64,000 bases of DNA from Prochlorococcus sp. AG-409-P01 (GCA_003215335.1 QCKM01000004.1:1-64000), one strand, 5' to 3'; numbered from the stretch's first letter, positions 44,464 to 53,841 are shown. Notes: generated by a model not told the origin, from the letters alone. Numbers and translations are program-made.

Positions 44464-45066
44464 TTAATTGATGTTTAGCCTTGTCTCGGGGTTGCCAATG
44501 CCAGGGATTATTTGACCTTCAGAAGTGAGCCCAGGGTCTATGCATGCTGTGTATATGACAAGCTCAGGGACACTCTCGCCAAGTTTTTTGAGTCCATCTG
44601 ATGCAGCTAAAGCTGTTATTACTCTTATTCTGTTGGATTGCACTTTTTGCTTTGAAAGAAATTTTAATTGATTAAGTAAGTTCACTCCAGTTGTAATTTG
44701 CCCTGTGTAAATAATAATTCCAGTATTCGATTCGATGTTGTGAGGAATATCATTTATGCATAGTCGAGAATTTGGCAAAACGTTTTTTGCGCCTATCCAT
44801 AGTTGTAGCCCCGCCGGTATATGAGCTAGGGACAGCAGAGGAATATTGGGCTCTATTACGTTTCCTATTGCCTTTCCTGTAGGAGTGATGACTTCTTCGG
44901 TTCGATAGGGAAGCCACTCTCTAACTGCTTCATAAGTGAGCCACCTGCCGAGCTCTTCAAAGGCTGTTGCGTAAAGGGCTGGTGGAGTTGTTTCGTTGCG
45001 AAGTACTGTCAGCCAATGGGATATAAGTGGGTGTGGAGGTACTACCACTTTTAGGGTCATGGCCAT
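44464..45066 (-). CDS. upp: Uracil phosphoribosyltransferase homologue, degenerate active site
   Basis: 200 residues. Overall it follows UPRT: PHPLISHWLTVLRNETTP, LTYEA, and a C-terminal YTACIDPGLTSEGQIIPGIG. The key sites differ from active enzymes. The PRPP loop DPMLATGGS is replaced by YTGQITTGVN (120-129), the RAGLGM stretch reads IPAGLQL (about 83-89) with the Arg lost, and the uracil-site GLGDAGDR reads GIGNPETR. It may be an inactive relative used for another purpose. The first 71 bp overlap an open frame of the pentapeptide gene on the other strand, but the real start of that gene is later. Confidence 0.75.
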   Translation of the reverse strand: MAMTLKVVVPPHPLISHWLTVLRNETTPPALYATAFEELGRWLTYEAVREWLPYRTEEVITPTGKAIGNVIEPNIPLLSLAHIPAGLQLWIGAKNVLPNSRLCINDIPHNIESNTGIIIYTGQITTGVNLLNQLKFLSKQKVQSNRIRVITALAASDGLKKLGESVPELVIYTACIDPGLTSEGQIIPGIGNPETRLNIN

Positions 45067-45139
45067 ATCGTGGAATTTGGCTAGAAAGTGCCATAACGTG
45101 ATTACTCAAATTACTGGCAAGCGGCCACCCCATTCTGAA

Positions 45140-45646
45140 ATGCTTATCCCTACCTCCTGGTTTAAAGCGCTTCGACATTTATTGTTGAGCACTATTTTGT
45201 TATTGCTTTTGCCTTGTTCAACGGCTTTGGCTATCACTCCTCCTGAAATTCGTGGCCAAAACGAGATAGTGATTTCTAAAGATATGCATGGGCTTGATCT
45301 AAAAGGCTATGAGTTCGTTAAAGCAGATTTGCGTGGAGTTGATCTGGGTGAAGCTGACTTAAGAGGTGCAGTTTTTAACAACAGCCAGTTGCAGGAGGCT
45401 GATCTGAAAGGGGCTGATATGGAGGATGTCGTTGCTTTCGCTAGCCTTTTTGAAGACGCTGATCTTCGTCAGGTGAATTTCACAAGTGCTTTGTTGATGG
45501 AAAGTATTTTTACTAATGCTCAGATTGATGGAGCAGATTTTAGTGAGGCAGTTTTGAACCGAGCAGAGCAAAAGCAACTTTGTGCAAGGGCACAAGGAAC
45601 AAATTTAATGAGTGATATTTCTACTAGCGAAAGTCTTGGATGTTGA
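45140..45646 (+). CDS. Exported pentapeptide-repeat protein
   Basis: 168 residues from the ATG at 45140. Residues 1-32 form a signal peptide (hydrophobic STILLLLLPCSTALA). The mature part has A(D/N)LxG-type repeats: ADLRGVDLGEADLRG, ADLKGADMEDV, ADLRQVNF and similar at about residues 52-130, forming a right-handed beta-helix. Cyanobacteria have many such proteins, several in the thylakoid lumen. No function can be assigned. Two Cys near the C-terminus (QLCAR, LGC) could form a disulfide. The gene is 33 bp before the CobW-like gene. Confidence 0.82.
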   Translation: MLIPTSWFKALRHLLLSTILLLLLPCSTALAITPPEIRGQNEIVISKDMHGLDLKGYEFVKADLRGVDLGEADLRGAVFNNSQLQEADLKGADMEDVVAFASLFEDADLRQVNFTSALLMESIFTNAQIDGADFSEAVLNRAEQKQLCARAQGTNLMSDISTSESLGC

Positions 45647-45679
45647 ATTTGAATAAATGCCAACTCTTCTTATGATTTG

Positions 45680-46720
45680 ATGCCAAAGAGACTTCCTGTC
45701 ACTGTACTGACTGGTTTCCTTGGGGCAGGTAAAACAACTGTGCTTCGCCATCTGCTGACTCATGGAGGTCAAAGGCTTGCAGTAATGGTTAATGAATTTG
45801 GCACCGTTGGTTTGGATGGTGATTTGATTCGAAGCTGCGGTTTTTGCCCTGAGGAGGATGTTGAGAGTCGTTTGGTTGAGCTTAATAACGGCTGCCTTTG
45901 TTGCACTGTGCAGGAAGATTTTGTTCCCACTATGAATGCTTTGCTGAAAAGGGCTGACGAACTTGACGGGATAGTTGTTGAGACAAGTGGACTGGCTTTG
46001 CCTCGGCCTTTATTGCAGGCGATTGAATGGCCTTCAGTTCGAACACGTATACATGTCAATGGAGTCGTTACTGTTGTCGATGGAGAAGCTCTGATTGATG
46101 GCAGTCCTGTAGGTGACCCGTCAGCGCTTCAACAACAACGGGAGGATGATCCAAATCTTGACCATTTGACTTCTGTAGAGGAATTGTTTGAGGATCAACT
46201 AGGAGTTGCTGATCTTGTTGTGATTAGCAGAGCTGATTGCCTGTCTGCTGATCAAATAGAAAAGCTCAAAAATCAACTATCTAGTCAGGTAAGGGGTGGA
46301 ACTCCTCTTCTGCCTATTTCACATGGTCAAGTTGATCCCGCATTGGTTTTAGATCTTGAACATTGCTTGGATGATTCTCATGATTGTCCCAAAGATGACG
46401 ACCATCATCACGATCATCATCATGTTCAAATGGAAAGCGGAACAATTCGTTTTGAAGGAAATCTAGATCGCCTTGCACTTGAAAAAAATCTGCCTGATTT
46501 AACTCTTCGTTATCAGGTTGCACGTTTAAAGGGTCGTATTTGGTTGCCAGGAAAATCATTGCCTCTTCAAGTTCAAATGGTCGGACCTAGAATCAGTACT
46601 TGGTTTGAAGATGCTCCTGAAAATGCTTGGAGGCCAAAGGTTTCTGGTGCTGACTTTGTTGTACTCAGTTTTAAAAAAGGTGCAGCAGATGCAATTTCTG
46701 CAGAATTAAAAAAGCTTTGA
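45680..46720 (+). CDS. CobW/COG0523 family GTPase, metal chaperone type
   Basis: 346 residues from the ATG at 45680. Walker A is GFLGAGKTT; the CxCC-type motif GCLCC lies in NNGCLCCTVQEDF; the G4 motif NKxD is SRAD here, as in many COG0523 members. A His/Asp-rich stretch, about residue 235-250 (DDDHHHDHHH), lies between GTPase and C-terminal domains and suggests metal binding. COG0523 proteins insert or traffic metals (cobalt, zinc, nickel). The metal cannot be decided; zinc homeostasis is common, and no zinc-uptake repressor site is visible upstream. Confidence 0.88.
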   Translation: MPKRLPVTVLTGFLGAGKTTVLRHLLTHGGQRLAVMVNEFGTVGLDGDLIRSCGFCPEEDVESRLVELNNGCLCCTVQEDFVPTMNALLKRADELDGIVVETSGLALPRPLLQAIEWPSVRTRIHVNGVVTVVDGEALIDGSPVGDPSALQQQREDDPNLDHLTSVEELFEDQLGVADLVVISRADCLSADQIEKLKNQLSSQVRGGTPLLPISHGQVDPALVLDLEHCLDDSHDCPKDDDHHHDHHHVQMESGTIRFEGNLDRLALEKNLPDLTLRYQVARLKGRIWLPGKSLPLQVQMVGPRISTWFEDAPENAWRPKVSGADFVVLSFKKGAADAISAELKKL

Positions 46721-46881
46721 ACACGTTCTATGAGAGGACCCACTTATTTAAAGGTTATATAGAAATCATTGAACAATAAGTGATATTTGGCAAAGTATAC
46801 TTGCTATATTAATATGTATTTATGAATAAACTATTGATTTATAGTTTTGAATTTCTTCATGCATCTAGTAAGCAAAGGTTT

Positions 46882-47394
46882 CTAGATGTATGAACTTTTG
46901 TTTTCGTCACCATTTAGGAACATTCGTAAGCTTATCCCTGCCTCTCTTGAAGCTTGAAGAAGTTCTGCTTTCTCATTGGTTTCAAGAGTTGACCAGAAAA
47001 CATTGAAAATGGTTAATGAGGCTTTACCTACACCAATCAGTCCAATTAATGAAAGTGGAATGCTTAGCCATGGGAAAATTAAGAGCAGAATTCCAATTAA
47101 GCCGCTAACTGTTGCTCCAGTACTTATTGCGTCCAAGATGCTGTTGATAAGGATATGAGTTTGTTGAGCTCTATTTATTTCACCTTTTCTCCTTGACGCT
47201 TCTGTTCTTAATCCAGTTAGCAATGTCTGGTAGATCAAGTAGATAGTTATCCCTCTAAGACTTGACCTTGCGATTAGTTTGTTCCTGTTTATAGAGCTGA
47301 TCTGGAAATTTGTGCCTATTGATGAAATGCAGGCTAGTGCAGCAGCTTCGATTGCTTTTTGGCTTGTCCGAAGAGGGGTTTGATCGTAAGTCAT
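46882..47394 (-). CDS. Hypothetical membrane protein
   Basis: 170 residues from the ATG at 47394; the frame is open to a TTG at 47511 and the longer form (209 residues) cannot be excluded. One or two hydrophobic segments (SGATVSGLIGILLLIFPWLS and PLSLIGLIGVGKASL, about 100-142) form membrane helices. No motif is recognised. The surrounding 46721-46881 and 47395-47666 regions show no other gene, except a weak hairpin at about 46863-46889 overlapping the stop codon. Confidence 0.5.
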   Translation of the reverse strand: MTYDQTPLRTSQKAIEAAALACISSIGTNFQISSINRNKLIARSSLRGITIYLIYQTLLTGLRTEASRRKGEINRAQQTHILINSILDAISTGATVSGLIGILLLIFPWLSIPLSLIGLIGVGKASLTIFNVFWSTLETNEKAELLQASREAGISLRMFLNGDENKSSYI

Positions 47395-47666
47395 TTTTCT
47401 GGACCCTTCTTTTACTAGAAGCAAAGCAGTTTTATTTGTGTTTAGTAAGGCGAGAAAAGCTGTTTGTATGGTAGCTGTGATTTTTCTATATAAGTAGCTT
47501 TTGAAGAGCAAGTCTTGTTCTATTGCATTTTAAGACTCGCTAAATCAACTGGCAAAGCCAGACAAATCAACAATTACCTCAAAGGGGTTGTCTAAAAGTT
47601 TTAAAACCGCGATTGTGAAGTGTCCGAATAGCCTGGCTTCCTTAAGGCCTTAAACCCACTTGATAG

Positions 47667-47858
47667 ATGAATAGACCTTTGCCAAATTTGATAAAAACAC
47701 GAACTAAAGGGAGCATTTCTTTCTTGGACCCGGCCTCCCAGAATCGTGAATTGACTTGTCCTAATTGCGGTGGCAATGGATATACGAAGACAACTCCTAA
47801 TTGCTATAAGACATGCTTTGAGTGCCTTGGTAGAGGTTTTATTTCAAAACCTTTATAG
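47667..47858 (+). CDS. 63-residue zinc-finger-like protein
   Basis: 63 residues. CPNCGGNGYTKT and, after a gap, CYKTCFECLGRGF resemble the CxxCxGxG repeats of the DnaJ zinc finger (two repeats, one knuckle altered). The N-terminal 28 residues are basic and polar. It is likely a zinc-binding accessory protein, as are several short DnaJ-like finger proteins in cyanobacteria. The gene stands alone, 100 bp before purS. The ATG at 47667 has no clear ribosome-binding site. Confidence 0.6.
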   Translation: MNRPLPNLIKTRTKGSISFLDPASQNRELTCPNCGGNGYTKTTPNCYKTCFECLGRGFISKPL

Positions 47859-47979
47859 AGGCTTTGTTGTGGACTTTATCTTTGTTCCAACTGAATCCAT
47901 TGCTTTTATTTAATGGCCTTAGAGAAAAAGCATATTCTCTTAGTCTTCACAAACTTCCTTGTTAACTCCATCACAGAAA

Positions 47980-48243
47980 GTGACACATTTTAAGGCTCGT
48001 GTTCTTGTCAGTTTGCGTCCGTCAGTTCTTGACCCAGCAGGTGAAGCTGCCAAGGCGGCTGCAAATAGATTGGGTGTTGAAGGGGTTAAGCAACTTCGTA
48101 TCGGCAAATGTATTGAACTGGAGTTAGAAGCTTCTGATGAACTAGAGGCTAGAAGTCGATTGGAATTTCTTGCAGACCGACTTCTGGCTAATCCAGTAAT
48201 AGAAGACTGGACGTTAGAAATTTTATCTGGATCCTCTATTTAA
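47980..48243 (+). CDS. purS: Phosphoribosylformylglycinamidine synthase, PurS subunit
   Basis: 87 residues from a GTG at 47980 (the frame also has a TTG at 47959; the family start usually falls at the FKARVLVSLRPSVLDPAG segment, favouring the GTG). PurS forms the complex PurSQL, which converts FGAR to FGAM in purine synthesis. The pattern ALDPAGEAAKAAANRLG-like (here LDPAGEAAKAAANRLGV) and KQLRIGKCIELELEA are typical. purQ follows 16 bp downstream. Confidence 0.93.
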   Translation: MTHFKARVLVSLRPSVLDPAGEAAKAAANRLGVEGVKQLRIGKCIELELEASDELEARSRLEFLADRLLANPVIEDWTLEILSGSSI

Positions 48244-48259
48244 TCAGGCTTAAATTCTC

Positions 48260-48913
48260 ATGAGTATTGGTGTTGTAGTTTTTCCTGGGTCCAATTGTGA
48301 TCGAGATGTCCAATGGGCCACTCAAGGTTGTTTGGGCTTGTCCACACGTTACTTGTGGCATGAAAGTCGGGACCTTTCTGGGTTGGATGCTGTCGTTCTG
48401 CCTGGTGGATTTAGTTATGGGGATTATTTACGCTGTGGCGCTATTGCGCGCTTTGCGCCTGTGCTTGAATCTTTGGTTGATTTCGTTGACCAGGGAGGAA
48501 GGGTTCTTGGGATTTGCAACGGATTTCAAGTTCTTACTGAAATGGGATTATTGCCTGGGGTGCTGACAAGGAATCGAGGATTGCACTTCCTTTGTCAGAC
48601 AGTTGATTTGACTGTGGCTAGTAGTCGTACTTCTTGGTTTAGAGGCTTTGATAAAGGTGATGTCCTAACTCTTCCTATAGCTCATGGAGAAGGACGTTAT
48701 CAATGTAGTGAGGAGACTTTGCGTAGACTTGAAGATGAAGATTCAATTGCATTGAGATATTCCCAAAACCCGAATGGATCAGTTGCCGATATCGCAGGAG
48801 TTACTAATTCAGCTGGAAATGTTCTTGGTTTGATGCCTCATCCAGAGAGGGCTTGTGATCCGTTGTTGGGTGGTATTGATGGTCAAATAATTCTGAAGGC
48901 ATTACTTGGTTGA
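48260..48913 (+). CDS. purQ: Phosphoribosylformylglycinamidine synthase, PurQ subunit
   Basis: 217 residues, class I glutamine amidotransferase. Motifs are [12 protein letters not shown], the catalytic Cys in GICNGFQVL, and the catalytic His/Glu in LMPHPERA. It releases ammonia for PurL, bridged by PurS (16 bp upstream). purL is not in the window. The 99-bp gap downstream contains no terminator I can recognise before the convergent membrane protein gene. Confidence 0.97.
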   Translation: MSIGVVVFPGSNCDRDVQWATQGCLGLSTRYLWHESRDLSGLDAVVLPGGFSYGDYLRCGAIARFAPVLESLVDFVDQGGRVLGICNGFQVLTEMGLLPGVLTRNRGLHFLCQTVDLTVASSRTSWFRGFDKGDVLTLPIAHGEGRYQCSEETLRRLEDEDSIALRYSQNPNGSVADIAGVTNSAGNVLGLMPHPERACDPLLGGIDGQIILKALLG

Positions 48914-49012
48914 AGTAAAGTAACCTCGAGAAAATAATTAGTTAGATATTTTAGTTCTTTGCATTGATACTTAGATTTTGTCGATTGATGTTCTAAATGA
49001 ATGCATGGTTAT

Positions 49013-49363
49013 TTAAAATTTTCCTGGAACAATTTCTTTTACACTGCCTGCTTCTACCTCCAATAATAATCCTTTGACTACACCCCACATTGTTAAACCT
49101 GTTGTCAGAGATAGTCCCCATGAAGCAGTTAATGAACTTATCGGAGAGAAGGCAAAAGTTTCAAGAACCCCAGTGAACATAATAGTCAAGCCTGAAAGTG
49201 TTCCGACATAACTTGTGATTGACGAGAATCCTTCTAGTGGAAGAGGGGATATCTTTTTTTGATTCCAGCCTTGAACTTTTAATTGAAGGACTCTTATGAA
49301 TGCAGCTGAGCAGACTACAACCAGGCAACCTCCTAGCCATGCAATAGTTTTACTGTTAATCAT
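49013..49363 (-). CDS. Small membrane protein of unknown function
   Basis: 116 residues. An N-terminal helix (IAWLGGCLVVVCSAAFIRVL), a polar stretch (QGWNQKKISPLPLEGFSS), then two hydrophobic segments (YVGTLSGLTIMFTGVLETF and ASWGLSLTTGLTMWGVVKGLL). No motif is recognised. I recall similar sequences in picocyanobacteria, so I treat it as real. It lies downstream of fba on the same strand but beyond the fba terminator. Confidence 0.6.
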   Translation of the reverse strand: MINSKTIAWLGGCLVVVCSAAFIRVLQLKVQGWNQKKISPLPLEGFSSITSYVGTLSGLTIMFTGVLETFAFSPISSLTASWGLSLTTGLTMWGVVKGLLLEVEAGSVKEIVPGKF

Positions 49364-49390
49364 TGTTGTGGTTTAGTTAAAAATACTCAA

Positions 49391-49421
49391 GAAAAATGGA
49401 GGGCAAGCTTATTGCCCTCCA
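49391..49421 (-). terminator. Rho-independent terminator of fba
   Basis: A perfect 10-bp inverted repeat (49397-49406 with 49412-49421, arm TGGAGGGCAA) with a 5-nt loop. On the minus strand it is followed by TTTTTC, the correct side for fba, whose stop is 26 bp upstream. Confidence 0.85.
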
Positions 49422-49447
49422 CTTAAATAATATTTGATTAAAAGTGA

Positions 49448-50521
49448 TCAGGCATTTACAGCAGTTTTTGGATCAAGCTGTCCTTTTGCATACAAGCCAG
49501 CATAGAAGTTGATGCTTTCTTGTTTGATCTTGCTTGCTTGACCTGCACACCAGAATTGCTGGTAACGGTCAAGGCAAACTTGCTTCATGTATTTTCTCGC
49601 AGGCTTGTTGAAGTGTCTGGGGTCAAAGTTAGTTGGGTCTGCAGCTGCTGCTTCACGAACAGCGGCTGTAAAAGCAAGCCTATTGTCTGTATCTATGTTC
49701 ACCTTTCGTACGCCATTACGGATCCCTTCTTGGATTTCTTCAACAGGCACCCCATAGGTTTCAGGGATCGCTCCTCCAAACTTGTTGATCATGTCTAGCC
49801 ATTCTTGAGGGACAGAGCTAGATCCATGCATTACAAGGTGAGTATTAGGAAGAGCTTTATGTATTTCAGCAATTCTGCTAATTGCTAAGACCTCACCTGT
49901 TGGCTTTCTTGTGAATTTATAAGCACCGTGGCTGGTTCCAATTGCGATAGCTAGTGCATCTACTTTTGTTTTGGCAACAAAGTCTGCTGCTTCTGCAGGA
50001 TCGGTAAGAAGCATGTCTTTCGAAAGTTCACCTTCGAAACCATGGCCGTCTTCTGCTTCGCCTTTACCTGTTTCAAGGGAACCTAGGCAACCAAGTTCAC
50101 CTTCAACGCTTACTCCAACAGAATGAGCAAAGTCAACAACAGTCTTGGTCACATTTACGTTGTAGTCATAGCTAGCTGGAGTTTTGGCATCAGCTTCTAG
50201 CGAGCCATCCATCATTACTGATGTGAATCCGTTTATGGCTGCTGAATAGCAGGTAGATGGATCATTGCCATGGTCTTGGTGCATCACAACAGGGATGTTT
50301 GGATATGTCTCTGTTGCTGCAATGATTAAGTGACGTAGGAATATTTCACCTGCATAGCTTCTCGCGCCTCGGGAGGCTTGAAGAATCACAGGGCTGTCTG
50401 TCTCCGCAGCAGCTTCCATGATTGCTTGCACCTGCTCGAGATTGTTTACGTTGAAGGCAGGAATGCCATAACCATTTTCGGCGGCGTGGTCAAGTAAAAG
50501 CCGAAGTGGAACGAGCGCCAT
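49448..50521 (-). CDS. fba: Class II fructose-bisphosphate aldolase
   Basis: 357 residues. Class II motifs are [13 protein letters not shown] (zinc His and catalytic Asp), [24 protein letters not shown] and [12 protein letters not shown]. It cleaves and forms fructose 1,6-bisphosphate, and also sedoheptulose 1,7-bisphosphate, in the Calvin cycle. The form is the CbbA type of cyanobacteria and proteobacteria. The 148-bp leader holds a weak 7-bp hairpin at 50563-50587. A strong terminator follows the gene, so it is probably monocistronic. Confidence 0.97.
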   Translation of the reverse strand: MALVPLRLLLDHAAENGYGIPAFNVNNLEQVQAIMEAAAETDSPVILQASRGARSYAGEIFLRHLIIAATETYPNIPVVMHQDHGNDPSTCYSAAINGFTSVMMDGSLEADAKTPASYDYNVNVTKTVVDFAHSVGVSVEGELGCLGSLETGKGEAEDGHGFEGELSKDMLLTDPAEAADFVAKTKVDALAIAIGTSHGAYKFTRKPTGEVLAISRIAEIHKALPNTHLVMHGSSSVPQEWLDMINKFGGAIPETYGVPVEEIQEGIRNGVRKVNIDTDNRLAFTAAVREAAAADPTNFDPRHFNKPARKYMKQVCLDRYQQFWCAGQASKIKQESINFYAGLYAKGQLDPKTAVNA

Positions 50522-50669
50522 CGATGTCTCCGATATGAAAATAGGCGCCAGTTCTCAGATTGAGTCCTGTGCCAGAGGCTCAGGACTGTAAAAGATAAAG
50601 GCCACAAATGTCACGTCTTCGTTTGAGAAAAACTGATTAATGCAGTGATAATGATGATTTATTTGATAT

Positions 50670-51782
50670 TTAGTTTATTTGCATACTCTTGCCAGTGGCA
50701 GCGGATTGCTTGGCTTTGTCAGAAACTTGCTGACTGGCCCAGCCCTCTAGGAGGCCTGGGACCATTGGCTTTCCGCTACGAATGCTTTCGCCCCACCAGT
50801 CTTGAATCCTTGCGACAGGGGCGATACGGCCATCATTCCAAGTAGTTGAAAAGGCTAAGTCTTTATCTGGTCTAATGTTTTGAAGAGGTTGTCCCGATGA
50901 TGAAGCCGATAGCCCAAACCCATGAACATAATCTTTTTGGTTATTACTTCCTAATATCAGCGATCCTTCACTGCCATAGATTTCAATCCAACAACCTCGA
51001 CCTTCTTTTGACACAGCAGAGAGGGTTATTTGAGTAGGTAGTAAATGATTAGTCTTTTGATTTTGCACTTCTAGATGCATAAGGGCTACATCTTCACTAT
51101 TAACTTCTTTTTGTGAGCCACTGTCTTCATCAAGACGTTCCTTTATTGAGGTAGAGAGCATTGCATTTACTTTTCTACTAGGCCCACATAACCAGTGAAT
51201 CATGTCGAAGGCATGCGTCCCCAAAGCGCCGATCACCCCCCCTCCTGCCTCAGAGTTTGAGTACCAGTTCCAGGGCCTTGACGGATTGGCCCTACTGCTC
51301 ATAAGCCAGTCAAGTTTTACTAGCCAAGGTTCACCTAGAAGTCCTTGAGAAAGGATTCTTTGGGCTTGCATGAAAATAGGGACTGCTCTGTATTCGAAAT
51401 CAACAGCAACACTTAAATGTTCTTGGATGGCTAATTTTTGAAGCTCTTTTACTTGGTCTGCATTTAAAGCAACTGGTTTTTCCATTAGAAGATGTTTACC
51501 TGCATTTAATGCAGTTTTTGCTAATTCAAACCGGGGCTCTGGTGGAGTGGCAATTATCACTGCCTCAATTTTGGGATTGTTTAAAAGTTGTTCCCAATCT
51601 TGATAACCAGTTAGCTCGTTGTTTTTGCAGGCAATTTCTAACTTTTCTTTACGAGGATGCCATAGAGCTACTGGTTCAAGTCCTTCCACTGATCTAAGAG
51701 CTGGCAGGTGAACGCTTTCACCGAAACCAAGCCCTGCTATTGCTACACCAATTGGTTCTTGTAAATGAGATCTTAAAGCCAT
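50670..51782 (-). CDS. Gfo/Idh/MocA family oxidoreductase
   Basis: 370 residues. An N-terminal Rossmann fold (VAIAGLGFGESVHLPALRS), the MEKPVALNADQ motif with the catalytic Lys (EKP), and a GGG...LGTHAFDMIHWL segment in the C-terminal half are typical of the family. It is an NAD(P)-dependent sugar or inositol dehydrogenase; the substrate is unknown. It is 2 bp downstream of a small exported protein gene on the same strand, which in turn overlaps accD, so the three may share a transcript. Confidence 0.9.
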   Translation of the reverse strand: MALRSHLQEPIGVAIAGLGFGESVHLPALRSVEGLEPVALWHPRKEKLEIACKNNELTGYQDWEQLLNNPKIEAVIIATPPEPRFELAKTALNAGKHLLMEKPVALNADQVKELQKLAIQEHLSVAVDFEYRAVPIFMQAQRILSQGLLGEPWLVKLDWLMSSRANPSRPWNWYSNSEAGGGVIGALGTHAFDMIHWLCGPSRKVNAMLSTSIKERLDEDSGSQKEVNSEDVALMHLEVQNQKTNHLLPTQITLSAVSKEGRGCWIEIYGSEGSLILGSNNQKDYVHGFGLSASSSGQPLQNIRPDKDLAFSTTWNDGRIAPVARIQDWWGESIRSGKPMVPGLLEGWASQQVSDKAKQSAATGKSMQIN

Positions 51783-51784
51783 TT

Positions 51785-52198
51785 TTATGTAAGGTCAGTG
51801 GCACAAACTTCATCAATTACAGCATTGATTAGCCCATCAGAATTTGGACTTTTCCATGCCGGCCTAATACGAGGTATTCCATTAATGGAGGTGTCTCTAT
51901 AGAGTTTTGCCTCACAGTTCATTTGCATTGTGTAGAGACTTTCACTTGAATTTCCAGACTTGTTTGAACTTGGGAGAAATCTCGTCAAGACAGTTATATA
52001 GCCTTGTTTGTTTTTTCGGATGCTTCCAGCATCCCAGAATTGATTTCCTTCTTTAGTTGAAGGGACTTCTTTCCATTCGACTGGGCCAGCGTAGGTGTCA
52101 CCAAAATGTGGCAAGGGGACGAGGAAAATCACAGAGATGATTATCAAAAATGCCCCATGAACTATTGATTTGAGAATGTTTCTTGATTGGGATTTCAT
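51785..52198 (-). CDS. Exported protein of unknown function
   Basis: 137 residues. Residues 1-36 form a signal peptide or membrane anchor ([20 protein letters not shown]). The mature part ([50 protein letters not shown]) resembles CNP1-like or surface-adhesin-type small cyanobacterial proteins and has two Cys (NCEAK, EVCAT) that could form a disulfide. Function unknown. The ATG overlaps the accD stop (ATGA), and the gene ends 2 bp before the oxidoreductase. Confidence 0.65.
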   Translation of the reverse strand: MKSQSRNILKSIVHGAFLIIISVIFLVPLPHFGDTYAGPVEWKEVPSTKEGNQFWDAGSIRKNKQGYITVLTRFLPSSNKSGNSSESLYTMQMNCEAKLYRDTSINGIPRIRPAWKSPNSDGLINAVIDEVCATDLT

Positions 52199-53076
52199 TT
52201 TTTAGTAGCCCCTTTTGGTTCATTCCCATGCAGCCTCAAAAGTTTTTCAAGTGTTTTTCTAAGTTGAGTACGTGGAACAATTGTGTCTACGAATCCATGT
52301 TCTTGTAGATACTCAGCGGTTTGAAAGTTTTCAGGGAGTTTTTCTCGAAGGGTTTGTTCAATCACACGACGTCCTGCAAAGCCAATTAGTGCTTTTGGTT
52401 CAGCCAAAATCAGGTCACCTAGCATCGCAAAGCTTGCAGTCACCCCTCCTGTGGTGGGGTGAGTAAGTAGTGGCATGTAAAGCAGACCCACTTCTCTATG
52501 GCGCTGAAGAGCTCCAGATATCTTCGCCATTTGCATCAGGCTAAGCATGCCTTCTTGCATGCGGGCACCTCCAGAAGCACAAACGATCAGGATTGGAAGG
52601 CTTCTGGAGGTGGCCTGCTCTATTAAACGAGTGATTTTTTCTCCAACCACTGAGCCCATTGAGCCACCCATAAAACGAAAATCCATTACTGCTAATGCCA
52701 TTGGTATTTTTTCTACTGTGCATATGCCTGTTACGACACCATCTTTTAGTCCAGTATTGGCTTGGCTTTCTCTCAATCGATCGGCATATGTTCTGCGATC
52801 TTTAAAACCTAATGGATCGGTTGGGCTGAGCTCTTGGTCAATCGTTTGAAAGCTTCCCTGATCGGCTATTAAAGCAATCCGTTCCTCGCTATAGATTCGG
52901 TTGTGGTGGCCGCAGTTCTTGCAGACATTTGCATTTGCGATTAAGTCTTTGCGATAAACAACTTGTCCGCACTCTGGGCATTTGACCCATAGTCCGTCAC
53001 TCTCTTCATTCTCTTGGGCGACTTTGCCAACGAACTGACCTTTGCGTCGATCAGCAAACCAGTCAAAAAGCGACAC
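52195..53076 (-). CDS. accD: Acetyl-CoA carboxylase carboxyltransferase subunit beta
   Basis: 293 residues, GTG start at 53076. A zinc ribbon at the N-terminus has CPEC (33-36) and CKNC (52-55); the carboxyltransferase domain follows with [18 protein letters not shown] and [17 protein letters not shown]. AccD with AccA transfers CO2 from carboxy-biotin to acetyl-CoA, the first step of fatty acid synthesis. Biotin is supplied by, among others, BioY (7939-8511). The gene ends with a 4-bp overlap with the exported protein gene. Confidence 0.97.
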   Translation of the reverse strand: MSLFDWFADRRKGQFVGKVAQENEESDGLWVKCPECGQVVYRKDLIANANVCKNCGHHNRIYSEERIALIADQGSFQTIDQELSPTDPLGFKDRRTYADRLRESQANTGLKDGVVTGICTVEKIPMALAVMDFRFMGGSMGSVVGEKITRLIEQATSRSLPILIVCASGGARMQEGMLSLMQMAKISGALQRHREVGLLYMPLLTHPTTGGVTASFAMLGDLILAEPKALIGFAGRRVIEQTLREKLPENFQTAEYLQEHGFVDTIVPRTQLRKTLEKLLRLHGNEPKGATKK

Positions 53077-53100
53077 GGAATTAATGGTTATTTTCTTATA

Positions 53101-53715
53101 TTAAAGACCCAAAAGGTACAGCCATCGTTGCCACCACCAGTTGGTCCCGCAAAGCCAAACCCCCCAAATGCCTGTTGCGATGAATGGACCAAATGGAAAA
53201 GGTTGCCGCCTCTTGAGTTTGCCAGAGGCAATACCCGCTATTGCGTAAATGGCACCTATTATAAATGCTATAACCATTGAAATACTTATACCCGTGATTC
53301 CTAGCCAGGCTCCACCAAGTGAAGCTAACTTTGCATCACCTCTCCCAAGGACTTCTTTGCCATAGAATTTATGAGATATTAAACTTGCAAATTGAAGTAC
53401 CAATAAAGCAATCAATGAGGCTAAAATATGATTTATGATTAAACCCAAGCCTAATTCTAAACTGTTAAAAGTAGATTTTATGAAGGTGATTGCTAGCCCA
53501 ATGACCACGCCGACCTGACAAAGTGATACTTGAATCACCATCTCTTTTATGTCTATAACAACTATTGCAAGGAGCAGGCTGCTTAATACTAAGCCTGAAA
53601 TCAATTCTATAAATTCATATGAGTTTTCTAGATAGAGAGTGGTTCGAAATGTTATTGATACTATTGCTATTGATAAACCTAAGACGATACAAATAATAGA
53701 CATCTCTTTTTTCAT
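53101..53715 (-). CDS. A24 prepilin peptidase, catalytic domain only
   Basis: 204 residues, about six membrane helices. The two catalytic Asp of the family are visible: Asp55 in VVIDIKEMVIQ and Asp127 in GRGDAKLASLGGAWLG (the GxGD motif). The N-terminal methyltransferase and cysteine-rich domain of full PilD (about 100 residues, two CxxC) is missing, so this is either a stand-alone peptidase of the short archaeal type or a remnant. Upstream is a long stop-free region on the same strand (53842-54216) that could be part of a decayed pilus locus. Whether it matures a pilin here is unknown. Confidence 0.8.
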   Translation of the reverse strand: MKKEMSIICIVLGLSIAIVSITFRTTLYLENSYEFIELISGLVLSSLLLAIVVIDIKEMVIQVSLCQVGVVIGLAITFIKSTFNSLELGLGLIINHILASLIALLVLQFASLISHKFYGKEVLGRGDAKLASLGGAWLGITGISISMVIAFIIGAIYAIAGIASGKLKRRQPFPFGPFIATGIWGVWLCGTNWWWQRWLYLLGL

Positions 53716-53841
53716 ACAAAATATTCACTCTTGATCTGTCTGATGGCCGACAATTGAAAAGGAATAGCGAAGAAATTGAATATTACTTCTTCAAAGTATA
53801 CTTCCCTGCAACCTTTTATTCTTCTATTATCAGTAGTCAAA

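Noticed and set aside
46863-46889. Hairpin overlapping the stop codon of the membrane protein gene
   Set aside because: 7-9 bp with a wobble pair and no T-run on either strand; too weak to call a terminator.
50563-50587. 7-bp hairpin in the fba leader
   Set aside because: Short stem with an 11-nt loop and no T-run or known motif; likely chance.
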